Positions 17,186 through 27,100 of a DNA stretch of 64,000 nt are shown one piece after another. Where the stretch lies: positions 1 to 64,000 of the forward strand of contig NZ_JAAHHW010000005.1 of the NCBI RefSeq assembly GCF_010692325.1, written 5' to 3'. The notes below the pieces were generated by a model. It saw only the letters and a list, made by a program, of their open reading frames with translations. It searched no databases and was not told where the DNA came from. A program made the translations under genes and the position numbers. The stretch's first letter is position 1; each line of letters opens with the position of its first letter. Source of the stretch: Moorena sp. SIO3I8. GTDB lineage: Bacteria; Cyanobacteriota; Cyanobacteriia; Cyanobacteriales; Coleofasciculaceae.

Positions 17186-17713
17186 ATGTTCACTAAACGT
17201 GACCTTCCCTCAGAGCAGGAACTGCTAAATGTGGCGAGACAGTACCCTGAGCTAGATATAGCATCAGTGTTTACTTGTCTGTCGTTCCTGAAAACTACCA
17301 CTGAGATCTACGAAGCGATTGACACTCATTTGGGTCGCTACGAGTTATCAATCGGTAAGTTTACCGTACTCATGCTATTACACAAAGCTGGTGAGTTAGG
17401 GTTGACTCCTTCCGAATGTGCTCAACAGGCTGGTGTTACTCGTGGGACGATCACAGGTCTGCTCGATGGTCTCGAACGTCAAGGGTTAGTTAAACGCCAG
17501 CCCCACCCAGATGACCGACGGATGCTGATGGTTCAGCTGACCCCAAACGGTTGGCAGTTCTTGAAGGAAATGCTTCCCAACCACTTTAATCGGGTGACAG
17601 GTTTGATGGCTAACCTGACTGGCGCAGAAAAGAAAACCTTCGTTAAACTTTTAGCAAAGTTGCGAGCGGGAACCCCTGCTATGCACTCTGCTGAATTTCA
17701 GCTGACCCAGTAA
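17186..17713 (+). CDS. MarR-family transcription regulator
   Basis: A 175-residue regulator with the MarR winged-helix fold: dimer helices at about 20-50 and 145-170, the HTH LTPSECAQQAGVTRGTITGLLDGLERQGLV (residues about 75-104) and the wing KRQPHPDDRRMLMVQLTPNG with the conserved DxRxxxxxLT pattern. It lies 147 bp upstream of the DevB-like gene on the same strand, so it probably controls that exporter. A dyad in the gap (17788-17802) is a candidate operator. Confidence 0.92.
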   Translation: MFTKRDLPSEQELLNVARQYPELDIASVFTCLSFLKTTTEIYEAIDTHLGRYELSIGKFTVLMLLHKAGELGLTPSECAQQAGVTRGTITGLLDGLERQGLVKRQPHPDDRRMLMVQLTPNGWQFLKEMLPNHFNRVTGLMANLTGAEKKTFVKLLAKLRAGTPAMHSAEFQLTQ

Positions 17714-17787
17714 TGAGGGATTGCTCAAAAAATCTTTTACCGGTGCTCGTAATTGTATTTCCGTTATGATAAATTAAATAGTAAGGA

Positions 17788-17802
17788 GCCATATAATATG
17801 GC
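17788..17802. promoter_or_regulatory. Candidate MarR operator overlapping a TATAAT box
   Basis: GCCATATAATATGGC is a dyad with 7-bp arms and one central base. TATAAT (17792-17797) inside it is a perfect -10 box, though no good -35 is visible. It sits between the MarR gene and the DevB-like gene, where an autorepressor or exporter repressor would bind. The assignment is inference. Confidence 0.45.
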
Positions 17803-17860
17803 ACAAAAGAGATAGTTATGGCTCATATAACCGACAGAAGTTGATTTAACGGGAGGAGTC

Positions 17861-19180
17861 ATGGAGCCAAAGATTGGGATAAAAGATCAGGGATTATCAA
17901 AGCCCCTAAGTCGTTGGGTGATTGTACTGGCTAGTGTTGGGATTCTGGCAACTGTGGTCGCTAGCCGATATAGTTTGGAAATGGTCAGTGAGCGCCCGCC
18001 AGAACCAGTGCCATCCCCCAGTACAACCCCAGCTATCCGAGCTGTAACTGCTCTAGGACGTCTCGAACCTGAGGGGGAAGTTATTCAATTAGCTGCTCCA
18101 ACAACTTTTCAAGCACCAAGGGTGGCTCAGTTACTCGTTAAGGAAGGGGATAGAGTAGGTGCCAATCAATTGATTGCCATCATGGAAAATCGCGATCGCT
18201 TACAAGCGGATTTAGAACGAGCCAAAGCGGAGGTTAAAGTAAGCCGTGCGAACTTGGAGAAAGTCAAAGCCGGTGCTAAAAGTGGCACCATTGCTGCTCA
18301 GGAGGCTAAGATTAAACGACTAGAGGCAGAGTATCGGGGGCAGAAGGAGGCGCTACAAACTCGCATTGACCGTTTACAGACTCAGCTGCAAGAAACACAA
18401 CAAGAGAAAGATGCCACAGTCAGGCGATTAGAGGCTCAGTTAAGGAATGTGCAAGCAGATTTTCAGCGCTATGAGCAGTTAGAACGAGACGGTGCGATCG
18501 CAATTTCCGAATTAGACAGCCGCCGCCTAAGCGTAGAAACCGCCCAAGAGAGCGTCAGTGAAGCCATAGCCAACCGCAGCCAAACTATAAGCACCCTCAG
18601 GGAAGAACTCAAAGAAGCTATTGTCAACCGCAACCAGACCCTAGCTGTGGTAGAAGCACAGATTAACGAAGCCAAAGCTACCCTCGAAGAGATAAAAGAA
18701 GTACGTCTAGTAGATATTAGACAGGCTGAAGCGGAGCTAGAAATGGCTATGGCACAAGTCAAGCAAGCCGAAGCAGAATTAAAATTTGCTTACGTCCATT
18801 CTCCACTAGATAGTCAAATTTTGAAAATTAACACTTATCCAGGAGAAACCATCGATCCAGAAAAGGGAATTGTGGAACTAGGGCAAACTGACCAAATGAT
18901 GGTTGTTGCTGAAGTCTACGAAAGTGATATTGGTAAAGTCAAGCTAGGGCAGAAAGTAACTATTATTAGTGAAAGCAAGGCATTTGAAGGTAAACTCAAT
19001 GGCACTGTAGTTAGAATTGGGCAACAAATTGACAAACAGGATGTTCTTGACACTGATCCAGCTGCTGACGTAGATGCCAGAGTTGTCGAAGTAGATATTC
19101 GTCTCAATCCAGAAGACAGCAAGACGGTTACTGATTTAACTAACTCTCAAGTCATCGTAAAAATAGTTACTACTTATTAG
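17861..19180 (+). CDS. devB: DevB/HlyD-type membrane fusion protein of an ABC exporter
   Basis: A 439-residue periplasmic adaptor. It has an N-terminal membrane anchor (residues about 20-40), a biotinyl-lipoyl half (about 60-115), a long coiled coil (about 120-310, rich in Glu/Gln/Arg) and a closing beta-barrel (HSPLDSQILKINTYPGETI..., about 320-435). This is the DevB/HgdB architecture, which pairs with DevC and DevA to export lipids or other compounds through TolC. The ATG at 17861 follows a good GGGAGGAG ribosome site. The next gene is 168 bp on. In heterocyst formers DevBCA exports glycolipids, but homologues are also common in non-heterocystous cyanobacteria, so the substrate is open. Confidence 0.9.
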   Translation: MEPKIGIKDQGLSKPLSRWVIVLASVGILATVVASRYSLEMVSERPPEPVPSPSTTPAIRAVTALGRLEPEGEVIQLAAPTTFQAPRVAQLLVKEGDRVGANQLIAIMENRDRLQADLERAKAEVKVSRANLEKVKAGAKSGTIAAQEAKIKRLEAEYRGQKEALQTRIDRLQTQLQETQQEKDATVRRLEAQLRNVQADFQRYEQLERDGAIAISELDSRRLSVETAQESVSEAIANRSQTISTLREELKEAIVNRNQTLAVVEAQINEAKATLEEIKEVRLVDIRQAEAELEMAMAQVKQAEAELKFAYVHSPLDSQILKINTYPGETIDPEKGIVELGQTDQMMVVAEVYESDIGKVKLGQKVTIISESKAFEGKLNGTVVRIGQQIDKQDVLDTDPAADVDARVVEVDIRLNPEDSKTVTDLTNSQVIVKIVTTY

Positions 19181-19348
19181 TCAATCGCTATCGCTCCAAT
19201 TAAAAATTATCAATTCAAAATTAAAAACTAACCTATAAATTAATTCGTGGGCTTGTATCCGGTGGAAACACTTACAAAGTATAAGGCTATTCATTTTTAA
19301 TTTTTAATTTTGAATTCAAAAATGGTCATTAACTAGTAACTATCAATC

Positions 19349-20497
19349 ATGAAAATACCTTTAGCATGGTTACAATTGAGCCATGAAAAAATGCGTCTGC
19401 TGGTGGCACTGGCAGGAATTGCTTTTGCCGATATTTTAATGTTTATGCAAATGGGTTTTCGGGATGCCCTGTTTGCCAGTAATGTGACACTACATAATAG
19501 CATACAAGGTGACATTTTTTTGATTAGTCCCCAGTCCCAAGCAACAATCGCTATGAAAAGTTTTCCTAGTCGCAGGTTGTATCAAAGTATTGCATTTGAT
19601 GGGGTCAAATCGATTCGTGGGATATATATGGACTTTGGTCTCTGGAAAAATCCTCAAACCCGTGAAACTCGTAGTGTGCTTGTGATTGGGTTTAATCCTA
19701 CTGACAACGTCTTCAATTTATCTGGAGTAACCAGCAATCTGGATACAATTAAAATGCCAGATGTCGTTTTGTTCGATGACAGCTCCAGACCTGAATATGG
19801 ACCTATTGCGGAAGAGTTTAATCAGGGCAAAGAGATAACCACTGAAGTCAAAGAACGTCGCATTCGAGTAGGAGGCTTATTCACCCTAGGGGCTTCCTTT
19901 GCAGCAGATGGAAATGTGATCACCAGTGATTTAAACTTTTTCCGCCTTTTCCCTGACCGCCATAGAGGACTGATTGATATCGGTTTGATTGAATTAGAAC
20001 CAGGGTTAGATGTGGAGATAGTTGTAGAGAAGATGAGGCGCGAACTTTCCAAGGATGTTCTAGTTTTATCCAAGGAAGAGTTTGTTAATTGGGAGAAAGC
20101 TTACTGGCAAAGCAGTACAGCTATTGGCTTTATTTTTACCCTCGGTAGCGCGATGGGATTTATCGTGGGTACAGTGATTGTTTATCAAATTCTATATACT
20201 GATGTCGCGGATCATTTGCCTGAGTATGCTACCCTTAAAGCCATGGGTTATAAAACCAGCTATCTATTGATTGTCGTTTTTCAAGAAGCTATAATTCTGG
20301 CAATTTTAGGTTATTTTCCTGGATATGGACTAGCCTTAGGGTTGTATAGTTTAACGAAAAATGCTACCAGTTTACCCATAGCCATGAGTCTAGCTAGGGC
20401 AGTAACAGTGTTGATTCTGACGATTATCATGTGTTGTATTTCCGGTGCGATCGCGATTGGGAAACTCCAAGCAGCCGATCCCGCTGATATTTTTTAA
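19349..20497 (+). CDS. devC: DevC-type ABC exporter permease
   Basis: A 382-residue FtsX/MacB-type permease with one N-terminal membrane helix (about 18-38), a large periplasmic domain (about 45-260) and three C-terminal helices (about 262-285, 310-340, 350-372). The start MKIPLAWLQLSHEKMRLLVALAGIAFADILMFMQMGF is the conserved DevC opening. It joins DevB and DevA as a MacAB-like tripartite exporter in the plasma membrane. Ends 309 bp before devA; the gap is filled with repeats. Confidence 0.93.
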   Translation: MKIPLAWLQLSHEKMRLLVALAGIAFADILMFMQMGFRDALFASNVTLHNSIQGDIFLISPQSQATIAMKSFPSRRLYQSIAFDGVKSIRGIYMDFGLWKNPQTRETRSVLVIGFNPTDNVFNLSGVTSNLDTIKMPDVVLFDDSSRPEYGPIAEEFNQGKEITTEVKERRIRVGGLFTLGASFAADGNVITSDLNFFRLFPDRHRGLIDIGLIELEPGLDVEIVVEKMRRELSKDVLVLSKEEFVNWEKAYWQSSTAIGFIFTLGSAMGFIVGTVIVYQILYTDVADHLPEYATLKAMGYKTSYLLIVVFQEAIILAILGYFPGYGLALGLYSLTKNATSLPIAMSLARAVTVLILTIIMCCISGAIAIGKLQAADPADIF

Positions 20498-20806
20498 ACT
20501 ATTGCTAATAAAAAAGGGAACAGGGAACAGGGAACAGGGAACAGGGAGTAGGGAGTAGGGAATATGGCATCAAAAATTATAACAATTCCTACACGGATCC
20601 CTATATAGTGCTTTTTACCCTAATGAAGTACAAAAAAAAAATTACCTCTTTCCTCTTCCGACTTTACTGCTCCCTGCTCCCTGCTCCTTGCTCCCTGCTC
20701 CCTGCTCCCTGCTCCCTGCTCCCTAAAAGCCAAAAACTTGTACTTTACTAGCTGAAAAACAGCTATATAATCAATAACCAATAACTAGGTAGGAACGAAA
20801 ACTGTC
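20498..20806. repeat. Two repeat elements between devC and devA
   Basis: A heptamer element with GGGAATATGGCATCAAAAAT and ...GATCCCTATATAG (20516-20606; a near copy is at 44314-44418), then a family-A element (20603-20768; TATAGTGCTTTTTACCCTAA and ...AAAACAGCTATA) with a CTCCCTG core. The insertion has not reversed gene order but may split the operon transcript. Confidence 0.7.
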
Positions 20807-21502
20807 ATGGTGGACGAACCAGTTGTATCCATTAAGCATCTCAACCATTACTTTGGTAAGGGTTTTCTACGGAAACAGGTTTTGTTTGATATTGACCTAG
20901 ACATCCACCAAGGAGAAATTGTGTTGATGACTGGTCCTTCGGGATCGGGTAAGACGACATTACTAACCCTAATCGGAGGATTGCGATCGCCTCAATCTGG
21001 TAGTCTCAAAATCCTAGGAGAACAACTGCTGGGAGCCAATAAAAGTCGCTTGATAGCAGTGCGGCGTCATATTGGCTATATTTTCCAGGCTCATAACTTA
21101 CTCAAGAGTTTAACAGCTCGCCAAAATGTGCAAATGTCAGCAGAACTACACCCAGAACTTTCTACTAAAGATGCTATTACTAAATCAGTAGCTATATTAG
21201 AAGCAGTGGGGTTAGGTCAGTGGGTGAATTACTACCCAGATAAACTTTCTGGAGGACAAAAACAACGAGTCGCGATCGCTCGTGCTTTAGTGGGTAATCC
21301 CAAGATACTCTTAGCAGATGAACCAACAGCAGCACTAGACAGTAAATCCGGTCGTGAAGTGGTGGATTTAATGCAGCAGTTAGCTAAAGAACAAGGATGT
21401 ACAATTTTACTGGTTACTCACGACAATCGAATTCTCGATATTGCTGACCGGATTGTTAATATGGAAGATGGGCGTCTTAATGGTATCAAAGCAGTTAATT
21501 AA
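20807..21502 (+). CDS. devA: DevA-type ABC exporter ATP-binding protein
   Basis: A 231-residue LolD/MacB-type ATPase. Walker A GPSGSGKTT at about 47-55, Q-loop region FQAHNLLKSLTARQNV, the ABC signature LSGGQKQRVAIARAL (about 146-160), Walker B ILLADEPTAALD and the H-loop THDNRI are all present. It energises the DevBC exporter. Start codon ATG with AGGAACG upstream. Confidence 0.95.
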   Translation: MVDEPVVSIKHLNHYFGKGFLRKQVLFDIDLDIHQGEIVLMTGPSGSGKTTLLTLIGGLRSPQSGSLKILGEQLLGANKSRLIAVRRHIGYIFQAHNLLKSLTARQNVQMSAELHPELSTKDAITKSVAILEAVGLGQWVNYYPDKLSGGQKQRVAIARALVGNPKILLADEPTAALDSKSGREVVDLMQQLAKEQGCTILLVTHDNRILDIADRIVNMEDGRLNGIKAVN

Positions 21503-21708
21503 GCTGTTCAGTATTTAGATTGGGATATCTAAATTACTCAAAAGAAACAGGGAACAGGGAACAGGGAACAGGTAATAACCAATTTAAATTAACATCAGCT
21601 TAAAAGAAACAGCTGACAAATATAAAATATAAAATTGTTAATGGAAAATCTAAACTAGAAATTAACAATTTTATAATGACTAAATTTAATTAATTGTTAA
21701 TTTACTAC

Positions 21709-21792
21709 TATAGCAATCCGTGTAGTAATTGTGATAATTTTTATTCCCTCTTCCCTACTCCCTACTCCCTACTCCCTACTCCCTTTGCTATA
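21709..21792. repeat. Family-B heptamer element overlapping the 3' end of the GrpE-like gene
   Basis: Element with ends TATAGCAATCCGTGTAGTAA and TTTGCTATA around a core of CTCCCTA heptamers. Similar elements are at 53399-53504 and, in part, 13100-13155. It supplies the last nine codons and the stop of the minus-strand gene that follows (C-terminal peptide AKGVGSRE). Confidence 0.75.
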
Positions 21793-22427
21793 TTAGCTGG
21801 ACTAACTTTAGCACGATGCAGCAACTTATCACCAATGCGGTAGCCAGTGTAACGTACCCTAACCTGATCACCTGGTTGAGCAGTGCCTGACATGAGTTGG
21901 TGTTGTTGTGGATCGTAAGGGAGTTCGTCCCCCACAGATGCGATCGCTTCCACACCCCATTTTTCTAGCAACTGTTCCACTGGCTTTACCAGGGGCAATA
22001 ATCTCACAGCTGGTAACTGCTCATTCTGTTGTGCCGCATAAGCAGCAGTGGGCCATTGCACTAGCCAGGATTCTAGCACTTGTAAACTAGATTGCTGAAA
22101 CTCTTGCATTAAAGTCTCGCGCTGCTGTTCCAACTGCTGTTCCAGACGCTGGTACTCCTGCTTGAATGTTGAGTCTTCCTGCTGTAACGTAGAAACAGAA
22201 TCTGGCAAAAACATAACCAGTAACTGATTCACCGACACCTGCAACGCTTGAGCAAGTTTCAGCAGCGTTTTTACCTGCATCTGCGACACCTGACCTTTCC
22301 GCAAACGCCTCAGTTGCAACTCCGAAACATCAGCTCTGAGACTTAGTTGCCTAAAACTAGGAATATCCACTTTTGCCATAAGTTGTCGCAACTGTTCACT
22401 GTAATTGGGATAGGAAGACTCGGTCAT
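21762..22427 (-). CDS. HTH-GrpE-like fusion protein
   Basis: A 221-residue protein. Residues about 10-65 form a Cro/C1-type HTH (FRQLSLRADVSELQLRRLRKGQVSQMQVKTLLKLAQALQV). Then comes a Gln/Glu-rich coiled coil (about 80-115) and a GrpE-like head (about 135-210) in which GVEAIASVGDELPYDPQQHQLMSG and the RYTGYRIGDKLLHRAKV strand recall the GrpE beta domain (GxxxIxxxGxxFDPxxHxAM... and YRxxDRVLRPAxV). GrpE is the nucleotide-exchange factor of DnaK; the HTH suggests a DNA-bound or regulatory variant. The final residues and stop come from a heptamer repeat. The gene stands alone. Confidence 0.75.
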   Translation of the reverse strand: MTESSYPNYSEQLRQLMAKVDIPSFRQLSLRADVSELQLRRLRKGQVSQMQVKTLLKLAQALQVSVNQLLVMFLPDSVSTLQQEDSTFKQEYQRLEQQLEQQRETLMQEFQQSSLQVLESWLVQWPTAAYAAQQNEQLPAVRLLPLVKPVEQLLEKWGVEAIASVGDELPYDPQQHQLMSGTAQPGDQVRVRYTGYRIGDKLLHRAKVSPANIAKGVGSRE

Positions 22428-22603
22428 TTCCAGGCTGACTTATCAAGGATAAAGGATAACAGGAGAAGATGTATAAATCTGATCAACTCCAATAGAGTAA
22501 TCATCATATCCCTGATTGTGATTCTTGGTAAGTGCGATCAGCTATCAGCTATCAGCCCTGGCCAAAGGCTGAGTGCTGACTGCTGACCAAATTAGATATT
22601 TGC

Positions 22604-23476
22604 TCAAAGTGCATTTACCCAGAAATCAGCCGTTACAATCTCACCATTACGCTTAAATTGACCCCACACTTTATATGTGCCTTTTTCAGGAAATTGGGTA
22701 GCAAAACGTATCGGTTCAGTAGTTTTACCTGGAAGTGCGTGAGCATGAATGTAATCAGATGCTGTTATAGATTCTGATTTTTTAACAATTACTAAATGAC
22801 CAGCTTCTCCCAAATAAGGTTGTAAATCATTCACCGGATTATTATTAGCAGCATTCTTTAAGTTAAAGCTAATCATCACTTCTTCATTAGCCTGAACTTT
22901 GGGTTTATCAAAACTCAGCTCAACCTTGGTCTTGCCAAAGACTTTTGCATTTTTAATTTCTATCTCAGTTATAGATGAACTAGTTCCTGGTGCTTTTACT
23001 TTTACTACCGAAACTCGCTCTGGTTTTCCGGTTGGTTTGTAATCGCTAAAAAGAGTATAATCACCAGGTTTAGGAAAATTAGCTTCAACTTCAAAGCGTC
23101 CATTTCCTTTATAATCAGGATGAATATGATCGTAAAAATCAAGATCATCACTGACTACAATTAAATGCATTAATTTCTCTTGGAAAACCTCAAAATCAGG
23201 AACAGCATTTCCCTCAGAGTCTTGAATATCAATTACCAAATTATTTGGTTTATCTAAATTAATTGTTGAGGGAGTCGTTAGTATAGCTTTAGTATTTACA
23301 GATGGTTTATTTCCGTGACCATGGCTACCATGGTTATGACCATGCTCATTGTGATTATGGTGACCATGGTGTTTATCTCCCTCAACAGATGCATCTCCAG
23401 ATTGCCCTAGTGTTGAACAACTTTGAGCCAGAAATAAAGTAGAACTAACTAGTAATGCGCTAACCAAACGATTCAT
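22604..23476 (-). CDS. His-rich lipoprotein of the metal efflux operon
   Basis: About 290 residues. A lipoprotein signal (MNRLVSALLVSSTLFLAQSC) ends at a lipobox Cys, followed by a His-rich stretch (about 35-55, HGHHNHNEHGHNHGSHGHG) and two beta domains with repeated His-containing strands (FYDHIHPDYKGNGRFEV and DYIHAHALPGKTTEPI). This looks like a periplasmic metal-binding protein that hands metal to the RND pump encoded upstream. The ATG at 23476 is preferred: the longer frame from a GTG at 23491 only adds five residues before the signal peptide. It is the last gene of the minus-strand run. Confidence 0.8.
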   Translation of the reverse strand: MNRLVSALLVSSTLFLAQSCSTLGQSGDASVEGDKHHGHHNHNEHGHNHGSHGHGNKPSVNTKAILTTPSTINLDKPNNLVIDIQDSEGNAVPDFEVFQEKLMHLIVVSDDLDFYDHIHPDYKGNGRFEVEANFPKPGDYTLFSDYKPTGKPERVSVVKVKAPGTSSSITEIEIKNAKVFGKTKVELSFDKPKVQANEEVMISFNLKNAANNNPVNDLQPYLGEAGHLVIVKKSESITASDYIHAHALPGKTTEPIRFATQFPEKGTYKVWGQFKRNGEIVTADFWVNAL

Positions 23477-23507
23477 GATTTCTTTACCCACAAAAGTTAT
23501 TCAAAAT

Positions 23508-24005
23508 TTATTGTTTAAAGGAAAAGCGACCGTTGACTTTTTTACCGTTAATATCAGTCTGAATAACTACCTTATATTCCCCAGTTGCTTTCCCTGGTAA
23601 AAAAGCGGCGTAATGTTTACCAGCCTTATCATAACTGAAATCTAGATTCTTTTGCTCACCATTTGGTAACTGGATTTGAGCCTTGACTTTAGCATTAGAT
23701 ACACTTTTGTGTTCCTCTCCCTTTTGTAGAAAAAAGTCTAAGTGAATTCCCTGTTTTTCTACAATAGGTAACAACTCTAAATGATAAGAGCCAGATTCAA
23801 TCACTTGACCACCTTGGGAGTAACCATCACCATTAGTGTGGGAGTGATTGTGACCATCATTGGAAGAGTGAACTTCATTAGTTTTTGCAGTTGTCTCTGA
23901 AGAAGTAGTTTTATTAGTATCCTGTGTACTATTCCCGCAGGATGCTATAAACATCAATCCCACACTAGAGATAACAATTAAACTTGACCGCAACCACGAA
24001 CCCAT
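23508..24005 (-). CDS. Small His-rich lipoprotein of the metal efflux operon
   Basis: A 165-residue predicted lipoprotein: signal and lipobox SVGLMFIASC at about residues 14-23, a Ser/Thr/His-rich linker (HSSNDGHNHSHTNGDG) and an Ig-like beta domain ending KVVIQTDINGKKVNGRFSF. The order of domains is a reduced version of the next lipoprotein, 31 bp downstream. Probably binds metal at the inner face of the outer membrane or in the periplasm. No closer family is recognised. Confidence 0.75.
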   Translation of the reverse strand: MGSWLRSSLIVISSVGLMFIASCGNSTQDTNKTTSSETTAKTNEVHSSNDGHNHSHTNGDGYSQGGQVIESGSYHLELLPIVEKQGIHLDFFLQKGEEHKSVSNAKVKAQIQLPNGEQKNLDFSYDKAGKHYAAFLPGKATGEYKVVIQTDINGKKVNGRFSFKQ

Positions 24006-24156
24006 ACTTTTACTCCTTTAAAAGTATTTTTTTTTAATATTGAGTAAAAAAATGTACACTGACTATAGCATTTTTTATAGCTATAAATTAGACAATCTTT
24101 TCTGCTCCCTGCTCCCTGCTCCCTGCTCCCTGCTCCCTGCTCCCTGCTCCCTGTCA

Positions 24157-27100
24157 CTATTGACCCACCACTGAACCACTTTTAAAAGATGAATTTAATT
24201 CTTCAGGTGAAATCTCTGGAGTGATTGGTTTAGATCTGAAAAAGCGACCAAACTGAGCATACAAAGCTGGTAATACCAATAAGGTTAAAGCTGTAGACGT
24301 AAACAATCCTCCCAGCACAACTATTGCCAATGGCTGTAAAATTTCTTTCCCTGCCCCCGTGCCAATTACGAGAGGAACCATCCCTAACGCTGAAGTCAAA
24401 GCCGTCATTAAAATTGCCACTAATCGTTCCGTTGAACCGTCCATAATTACTTGCTTTAAAGGCATTCCCTGAGCCAATTTATTGTTGTAATTATCTACCA
24501 GAAGTAAACCATTGCGGGTAGCAACACCAAAAAGAGTGATAAACCCTACCATGGAAGCAACAGAGAGAATACCACCACCGAGGGCAACGGAAAAAATTCC
24601 CCCAGTTAATGCTAGAGGCAGATTGAGCATAATCATTACTGTTGCTGAAATTGACTTGACAGCAAAGTACATTAAAACAGCAATCACAATCAGTGCCAGA
24701 GTACCGAATACTAGTAAATTTTGAGATGCTCGTTGTTCTGATTCAAACTGTCCTCCATATTGGATAAAGTAACCGGAAGGTAATTGTACTTTCTCCTTGA
24801 CTTTGGCTTGAATCTCTTCAACTACACTACCTAAATCTCGATCAGCAACGTTAGCTGAGACCACAATCAGACGAGAAACATTTTCGCGGTTGATGGTGTT
24901 GGGTCCCTTACCATAACTAATCTGAGCAACTTGGGCAAGAGGAATCTTAGTACCCGTGGGAGTGTCAACTAGCAGGTTGCTAATGGTATTAAGATTATTG
25001 CGGTATTCGGCTTTCAACCATACTACTAAATCAAATAACTGTTGCTCTTCCAGTACTTGCGAGACAACTCTACCATTGAGAGCAGTTTCAACAATTTCTG
25101 AAAGCTGACCAACACTAAGACCATAACGAGCAGCAGCAGCGCGGTCAAACGTAATTTGCACCTGTTTGATCGGAATTTGGGGTTCAAGAATTAGATCCAC
25201 CACACCAGGAATATCTTGCATCCCATCTCGAACTTGAGCACCAATAGTTCGTAATTCCGAAAGTTCCGGACCAAAAATTTTGACTGCGATCGCACTCCTG
25301 ACTCCTGAGAGGACTTCATCCATGCGGTGGGAAATAAAACCACCAATACTAGGGGCTACCCCCGGTAACTTAGCAAATTCCTCACGGAGTTTCTCAATTG
25401 TTGCTTTTCGGTCTTTCATCCCCTCCTCTGAAATTTCCACATCCAAATGGCCCAGAGTAACACTACCAGCATCAGCATCACCGGGAGCACGACCTGAACG
25501 TAACTGCACTGAGTCAAACCGGGGGTCATCTTGAAGAGCTAGCTGCATGGCTGAACCAGCGCGATTCGTCATGTCCAGAGAGACACCGGGATAGAGAGTG
25601 AAAGCATTGACAAGCGATCGCTCCTGAAACTCTGGTAAGAAGACTCGTCCTAGAGAGGTAAAAATAATTATAGAAGCGACAAACCCTGCTACTGCTGTTA
25701 GCAAAACTAGACTGGGAGCATGAATAGAAAATCGAATTAATGGCTGATATAGTTTCTTGGAAAACCGCGCTACCCAAGTTTCTTCTTCTGGTAACTGTAC
25801 AGTAGCAAGCAAGAAAGCACACAAAGCTGGACTCAGGGTCAGGGCTACAAATGTAGAGGCAAAAATTGACACTAGATAGGCTACTCCCATCGGTGCAAAG
25901 ATACGACCTTCAACACCAGTAAGGGTAAAAATTGGTGCGAAGACTACAGCAATAATTACTGTAGAAAACAGCACACTCACTCGCACTTCCACTGAAGTGT
26001 TATAAACCACCTGTAAAGGGTTGATAGGATTTCCTGCTTGCTGATTTTTTCGTAATCCCCGGTAGCAATTTTCCATGTCCACAATTGAGTCATCCACCAC
26101 TGAGCCAATTGCTACAGCTAGTCCTCCCAGAGTCATGGTATTAATTCCCAAACCAAAGAGATTGAGTAGCATCATCCCAATCAGCAAAGACAGAGGAATG
26201 GCGCTGAGGGTAATAATGGCAGTGCGCCAGTTCATCAAGAACAGAAACAGAATAATAGAAACAATGATGATGCCATCGCGTAGGGCATTCCTGACATTTT
26301 TAATTGAGGAATCAATAAAATCGGACTGGCGGAACGTAACAGTAACCTTGACATTCTCCGGCAAACCCCCTTTAATTTCCTCCATTGCTGCTTCTACAGC
26401 TTTAGTAACAGTAGGAGTATCAACCAGGGGCTGTTTGTTAACTAGCACCACAATCGCTTTTTTCCCATCCAAGCTACCATCACCCCGCTTCAAGGCAGCA
26501 CCAATGCGGACATCAGCGAGATCAGAAAGCAGCACTGGTGTGCCATTACGTGCTACTACCACCGATTGTTCTAAATCCTCGATTGACTCAACTCGTCCAA
26601 TGCCTCGAATTAATAGTTCCTTGTCTGGACTAATCAGAAAGCCACCCGCCGCATTAGTATTTGCTGCTGCTGCTGCTTCGGTAACTTCTGCTAAGGAAAC
26701 ATCAAAAGCGGTTAACTTGGCAGGGTCAACCAGTACCTGATACTGACGCACATCTCCCCCATAGGCAATTACCTGAGTTACCCCTGCTACGGCCAATAAT
26801 TGGTTGGTAATATCTCGATCAACCAATCGACGCACAGCCATTAGGTCAATTTTAGAGGGGACATCTGGCGTCTCTACATCTTCGTCGATGGTAAAAGCGT
26901 AGGAGAGAATGGTTCCAATGGGGGAGGAAAGGGGAGAAATTTGCGGTGATTCTACTCCTTCGGGTAATCTGGCAGCAGCTTGTTGTAACCGTTCAGTTAC
27001 TAACTGGCGAGCTTGATAGATATTAGTATCCCATTTGAAGATAACTTTTACTACGGAAATGCCTACTCCCGAAGACGAGCGTACTGTAGTCAATCCAGGA

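Noticed and set aside
17861-21502. DevBCA as proof of heterocyst formation
   Set aside because: DevBCA homologues are common in cyanobacteria without heterocysts, and no other heterocyst gene is present.
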